From positions 6,662,501 to 6,726,500 of the forward strand of contig NZ_CP046703.1 in the NCBI RefSeq assembly GCF_009873495.1: DNA of 64,000 nucleotides, read 5' to 3'. Of the stretch, positions 60,449-64,000 are shown one piece after another. The translations under genes and the position numbers were made by a program. Below the pieces are notes generated by a model. It ran no database searches. It saw only the letters and a program-made list of their open reading frames with translations, and was not told where the DNA came from. The stretch is from Nostoc sp. ATCC 53789 (GTDB lineage: Bacteria > Cyanobacteriota > Cyanobacteriia > Cyanobacteriales > Nostocaceae). The first letter of the stretch is position 1. The number at the start of each line of letters is the position of its first letter.

Positions 60449-61642
60449 TTACAACAACCCTTTTTTTTTCAACTCAGCTAGCGCATCCTCAGCAGCAGCT
60501 TTCTCTGCATCTCTCTTATTGCGTCCCTTACCTTCGCCATAAATTTTTTCATCTACCAATACTTTGGCGATGAATTCTGGTGCATGAGAAGGGCCACCTA
60601 TTTGTTCTGTGAAATATTTAGGGGGAGTGGGGGTAACGTTGCGTTGCACCCATTCCTGAAAGCGATTTTTTGAGTCTACAATTACAAAATTGTTGGTGTT
60701 ACTATCAGACTTATGAGAGATGGATAGGTTTTCAGCTATGACTGAATCAAACAATGGTTCTACAAAATCTCGTACTGACTCAGTTCCCGAATCTAAAAAA
60801 TACGCACCGATAATCGCTTCAAAAGTGTTACTGAGCAATCTAGATTGTGTGCGTCCTCCATCTTTTTCTGCACCATTACCTAGCCGTATCCATTTACCCA
60901 AATTTAACCTAACAGCAAATTTTGCTAACTGCGGCTTATCCACTAGCCGAGAACGTAAAGGTGTTAGTTCGCCCTCTTTTTTCTCAGGATATCGACGATA
61001 AAGATACTCACCACTTAAAAAATTTAGTAAGGCATCACCCAGGAACTCAAGTCGCTCATTATCTTCACCTGAATTAGGGTTTTCATGCATATACGATGTG
61101 TGAGTGAGTGCGCGAAGCAGGAAAGATGCATCTTGAAAAGGCAATTGTATTAGTAGTTCATCTAAGCTTTCTCTGATGCGAACTTCTTCGGCTTGTTTCG
61201 GAGAAAGAGATCGCAAAACTTCTTGCTTCTGCTTTTCTACAATATCTGCCTCTGATGCTGAAATAGCTTTGAGAAGTCGAGCAATACTATCAAGTGCGCG
61301 ATAAGTATCATCAGTAGAGAAACGCTTTCCATTAATTTCATGCGCCCATTTGTTGCGAACTTCCATAATTTCGCTAACTAAGGCACGTTCTCCATGACCC
61401 AGTTTCCTTTTGAAGACCTGATTCCATTGTCCGATTATTACTTTTAGTAATTCCGAAATATCATCGTGCAGAATGTCTTCTGGGTTACGCTTTAGACTTT
61501 GGTTATCAGATAGACAGGATGTGGCTATATCCAGCCAGCGTTCACCGTGGACTTTCCGCATTTCCTGCTCAAAATAGGGGTGTAGACCCTGATTTAAATA
61601 AATTAAAGCACTCTCGATTCTGTTGCGATTACTAATAGCCAT
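60449..61642 (-). CDS. rnc: Ribonuclease III with N-terminal HEPN-like domain
   Basis: This double-strand RNA endonuclease has 397 residues, about 170 more than normal. The extra N-terminal part (about 1-130) is helical and ends with the HEPN signature RNKWAH (R96-x4-H101), similar to the Swt1-type HEPN domains. The RNase III domain spans about 155-300, with the signature NERLEFLGDALLNF: E196, E199, D203, and E225. In the last motif, SNTFEAIIGAYFLD, E275 is kept but Asn272 stands where most enzymes have a metal-binding Asp. A dsRNA-binding domain is at about 325-393 (GPSHAPEFIAKVLVDEKIYG). It probably processes RNA; activity with Asn272 may be altered. Confidence 0.93.
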   Translation of the reverse strand: MAISNRNRIESALIYLNQGLHPYFEQEMRKVHGERWLDIATSCLSDNQSLKRNPEDILHDDISELLKVIIGQWNQVFKRKLGHGERALVSEIMEVRNKWAHEINGKRFSTDDTYRALDSIARLLKAISASEADIVEKQKQEVLRSLSPKQAEEVRIRESLDELLIQLPFQDASFLLRALTHTSYMHENPNSGEDNERLEFLGDALLNFLSGEYLYRRYPEKKEGELTPLRSRLVDKPQLAKFAVRLNLGKWIRLGNGAEKDGGRTQSRLLSNTFEAIIGAYFLDSGTESVRDFVEPLFDSVIAENLSISHKSDSNTNNFVIVDSKNRFQEWVQRNVTPTPPKYFTEQIGGPSHAPEFIAKVLVDEKIYGEGKGRNKRDAEKAAAEDALAELKKKGLL

Positions 61643-61715
61643 TGAGGTATTTTATTTGTATGGTTCCCAAGATAACTGAATAGTAGTGTCAATAATATTC
61701 AACCTAATAAATAAT

Positions 61716-62324
61716 CTATAGCTTACTTTGCGCGATCGCACTATACAAAATACCTAAAATTTTCTTAATATCTTTAATATAATATTCGCTCAAATCAATC
61801 AAAACGACATTGCCTTCAAGTTTAAGAAATTGCCAGAGCGTACCTATAGTAACAGCACCATATATAGCTTTAATTTTATTTCCACCTCTTTCGTTAAATA
61901 ACTGAGCAGCTACCATTTCGGCAATACATTGCGCTAAACCAGACCTCAAATTCTCATTTTTACTTTCTACTAAGACAATCACCGGACTGCGTACAAGTAA
62001 CTGCTCCGAAGAAAGACTCAAAATAAAATCACAAAAGCCATTTAATCCTCGTTGACTATCAACAGTAAAATCTACTCCCGAAAAAAAGCTGATTTCATAA
62101 TTAAATTTGCGTCTAATTTCTAATAAAATTGGACTTATTATCATTTCACTACGAGCCTTTTCAGAACTTATCGCTACTGCTAAATCAACATTCTCCTTAA
62201 GAATAGTAGATAATAAATCACTACAGTCTTGCTCCTGGACATTTGCGAATAGTCCAGATGATTCCTGGATCACTAACCCAAAAGACTCAATAACTTCAAT
62301 AAGTTTAAAATCACTATAAGCCAT
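61716..62324 (-). CDS. Hypothetical protein with PD-(D/E)XK-like pattern
   Basis: This 202-residue soluble protein is of unknown function. After a helical N-terminus (AYSDFKLIEVIESFGLVIQE) the middle has NGFCDFILSLSS, then PVIVLVESKNENLRSGLAQCIAEMVAAQLFNE. The spacing of the Asp (DFIL) and the E-S-K strand followed by a helix is that of restriction-like nuclease folds. The C-terminal WQFLKLEGNVVLIDLSEYYI is typical of a cyanobacterial family often annotated as hypothetical. It has small neighbours on the same strand: RNase III downstream and a Uma2 protein upstream. Confidence 0.8.
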   Translation of the reverse strand: MAYSDFKLIEVIESFGLVIQESSGLFANVQEQDCSDLLSTILKENVDLAVAISSEKARSEMIISPILLEIRRKFNYEISFFSGVDFTVDSQRGLNGFCDFILSLSSEQLLVRSPVIVLVESKNENLRSGLAQCIAEMVAAQLFNERGGNKIKAIYGAVTIGTLWQFLKLEGNVVLIDLSEYYIKDIKKILGILYSAIAQSKL

Positions 62325-62367
62325 AAAACTTACTCCTTTGTCTTATGACTGAATACTATAACAAATT

Positions 62368-62955
62368 TTAAAAATTAAGCTTTGGCGGAAACACCTTAGC
62401 TAAATCAAGAGACAAATCAGGAAAGCAGGGAAAACTTATTACCTCATTTGACAATAAAATTCGCTTATTTGAATAGCCATATCTGCCTTGATTATCCTGA
62501 TATGGTTCACTGTAAGCTTCCAAATAATTATCGAATAAATTGAATATCCAATAATCAGTAATACCCGCTTTAGCATAGAGAGGTATTTTCACATCTTGAT
62601 CATAAGCTAAAGAAGAATCGGAAACTTCCATCACCAATAACACATCAGCCGCTTTAGGGTGAGCCGAGAGATAATTATCATCTCGGTTTTGAACAATCGC
62701 AAAATCTGGTTCAGGTTCGCTGTTAGGTGGTAAAGTAATTGGTGCATGAGATTGTAAAGTAGCCTTGTCTCCTATTATTTTGGGGAGTTCCTTCCACAGT
62801 TTTCTTAAACAAGTTTCATGGGCTTTACCTTTAGATGCCATTTCAATAATTTCCCCGTTGATTAATTCAATGTGGTCATCTTCATGGAAAAAGCCCAATT
62901 CTCCAAGTCTGTGGTATTCATCCAGCGTGAAGCGTTTAGCCTGAGCAATACTCAT
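62368..62955 (-). CDS. Uma2 family protein (DUF820)
   Basis: This is a 195-residue Uma2 protein with a restriction-endonuclease-like fold. Opening (AQAKRFTLDEYHRLGELGFFHEDDHIELINGEIIEM) and active-site-like strands EPDFAIV and LLVMEVSDSSLAYDQDVKIPLYAKAGITDYWI are textbook for the family. Its biological role is unknown. The gene is divergent from chlD and differs clearly from the Uma2 gene at 28083. Confidence 0.92.
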   Translation of the reverse strand: MSIAQAKRFTLDEYHRLGELGFFHEDDHIELINGEIIEMASKGKAHETCLRKLWKELPKIIGDKATLQSHAPITLPPNSEPEPDFAIVQNRDDNYLSAHPKAADVLLVMEVSDSSLAYDQDVKIPLYAKAGITDYWIFNLFDNYLEAYSEPYQDNQGRYGYSNKRILLSNEVISFPCFPDLSLDLAKVFPPKLNF

Positions 62956-63048
62956 AAACTTACCTTTCTATCATTGCGATCGCACTTATATTCTAAATGT
63001 GCCAGAAATTGGTATGCTAAAGGCCGAGACTCGCTATGAAAGCAAACA

Positions 63049-64000
63049 ATGCCTGCGCCTACTATCAACCCCACCATCACTGCCTTTCCCTTGACAGCCG
63101 TAGTCGGTCAAGAAGCAATTAAATTAGCCTTGCTGTTAGCAGCCGTTGATCCTGGTTTGGGAGGAGTAGCGATCGCAGGTCGTCGTGGTACGGCAAAATC
63201 TGTAATGGCTCGTGCTATCCACGCTCTCCTACCGCCGATTGAAGTTGTCAAAGGTTCAATCAGTAATTGTGACCCCAATCACCCAGAGGAATGGGACGAT
63301 CAACTTTTGGCGGAGTACGCAGACAAAGACATTCAAGATGTTCCCGTCGAAATTATCCCCGCGCCTTTTTTACAAATTCCTCTAGGTATCACAGAAGACC
63401 GACTCCTCGGTTCAGTAGATGTGGAAAAGTCGGTAAAACAAGGTGATACCATTTTTCAGCCTGGATTACTTGCTACAGCAAACCGGGGTGTACTGTACGT
63501 AGACGAAATTAATTTATTAGATGACCAAATATCAAATCAGCTTCTAACAGTATTATCTGATGGACGCAACCAGATAGAACGGGAAGGGATTAGTTTTCAG
63601 CATCCGTGCAAATCCCTATTTATTGCCACCTACAACCCAGAAGAAGGTGGATTACGGGAGCATTTATTAGATAGAATTGCGATCGCACTCTCTGCTGACG
63701 GTGTACTCGGCTTAGACCAAAGAGTAGAAGCAGTTGAACAAGCGATCGCTTATTCTAAATCTCCCCAAGACTTTCTCAAACAGTACAACGAAGATTTAGA
63801 CTCCCTCAAAACCCAAATCATCTTGGCGCGGGAATGGTTGAAAGAAGTAATCATCACCCACGAACAAATTGCCTACTTAGTGGATGAGGCAATTCGCGGC
63901 GGAGTTCAGGGACATCGCGCCGAGTTATTCGCCACACGAGTTGCCAAAGCTGCTGCGGCTTTGGAGGGACGAACAACAGTTAATGCCGAAGATTTGCGCC
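63049..64000 (+). CDS. chlD: Magnesium chelatase subunit D, 3' end outside window
   Basis: This is the AAA+ subunit of the complex that puts Mg2+ into protoporphyrin IX, the first committed step of chlorophyll synthesis. The frame opens at ATG 63049 (MPAPTINPTITAFPLTAVVG) and runs past base 64000 without a stop, giving about 317 residues here of the usual 670 or so. The Walker A loop is GRRGTAKSVMARAIHALLPP; the RGTAKS form and the GGVAIAG strand mark ChlD rather than ChlI (RGTGKS). Walker B is VLYVDEINLLDD, and FIATYNPEEGGLREHLLDRIAIAL follows. The expected Pro-rich linker and the integrin-type domain lie beyond the window. Confidence 0.96.
   Translation, partial: MPAPTINPTITAFPLTAVVGQEAIKLALLLAAVDPGLGGVAIAGRRGTAKSVMARAIHALLPPIEVVKGSISNCDPNHPEEWDDQLLAEYADKDIQDVPVEIIPAPFLQIPLGITEDRLLGSVDVEKSVKQGDTIFQPGLLATANRGVLYVDEINLLDDQISNQLLTVLSDGRNQIEREGISFQHPCKSLFIATYNPEEGGLREHLLDRIAIALSADGVLGLDQRVEAVEQAIAYSKSPQDFLKQYNEDLDSLKTQIILAREWLKEVIITHEQIAYLVDEAIRGGVQGHRAELFATRVAKAAAALEGRTTVNAEDLR

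Overview
The window comes from a filamentous, probably heterocyst-forming cyanobacterium of the Nostoc/Anabaena type. The evidence is dense HIP1 sites (GCGATCGC), a chlD gene, two high-light-inducible proteins, an isolated nifH, an XisH/XisI pair, many short interspersed palindromes and an array of cyanobacterial CRISPR repeats. No tRNA or rRNA gene was seen.

Layout. 0-7.5 kb: a polysaccharide cluster on the + strand with five glycosyltransferases (GT4, GT2, GT4, GT2, GT4) and a Wzy/O-antigen-ligase-like membrane protein. 8-20.5 kb: signalling and envelope genes, namely an EAL-GAF-GGDEF protein whose GAF looks like a DXCF cyanobacteriochrome, two MscS-type channels, a LytM peptidase and an RND pump. 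20.8-25.4 kb: ahcY, then an accessory patch with a gene split by a 123-bp MITE-like element, xisH/xisI and a Phd/VapC-type toxin-antitoxin pair. 25.6-34.3 kb: two lipid-type desaturase/hydroxylase genes, a Uma2 protein, a 42-bp tandem array and an RND pump with its adaptor. 34.7-36 kb: DAHP synthase preceded by a structured leader. 36.5-41 kb: small hypothetical, DnaJ-pentapeptide, DUF4360 and DUF72 genes. 41.2-42.6 kb: an intact IS with 4-bp target duplication. 44.4-46.7 kb: nifH paralogue and an orphan CRISPR array. 47-52.5 kb: a dienelactone hydrolase, a 1039-residue repeat protein and tandem hli genes. 52.6-58.8 kb: an ArsB/NhaD-type permease, a universal stress protein and a Nrt/Cmp-type ABC transporter, the last two each downstream of a ydaO-type (c-di-AMP) riboswitch. 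59-64 kb: a histidine kinase, an HEPN-RNase III fusion, nuclease-like hypotheticals and the 5' part of chlD.

Most noteworthy. (1) A 20-residue leader peptide upstream of DAHP synthase, with eight Tyr/Trp/Phe residues and followed by a perfect terminator hairpin with a competing pairing: a candidate aromatic amino-acid attenuator in a cyanobacterium. Upstream of it lies a second structured, terminator-ended RNA. (2) Two ydaO riboswitches less than 4 kb apart. (3) An RNase III with an N-terminal HEPN-like domain and an Asn at a position that is normally a metal-binding Asp. (4) A 123-bp mobile element whose removal restores an in-frame gene. (5) Several proteins that have absorbed interspersed repeats in frame.

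Calls rest on reading the sequence and on remembered family signatures; no database search was run.
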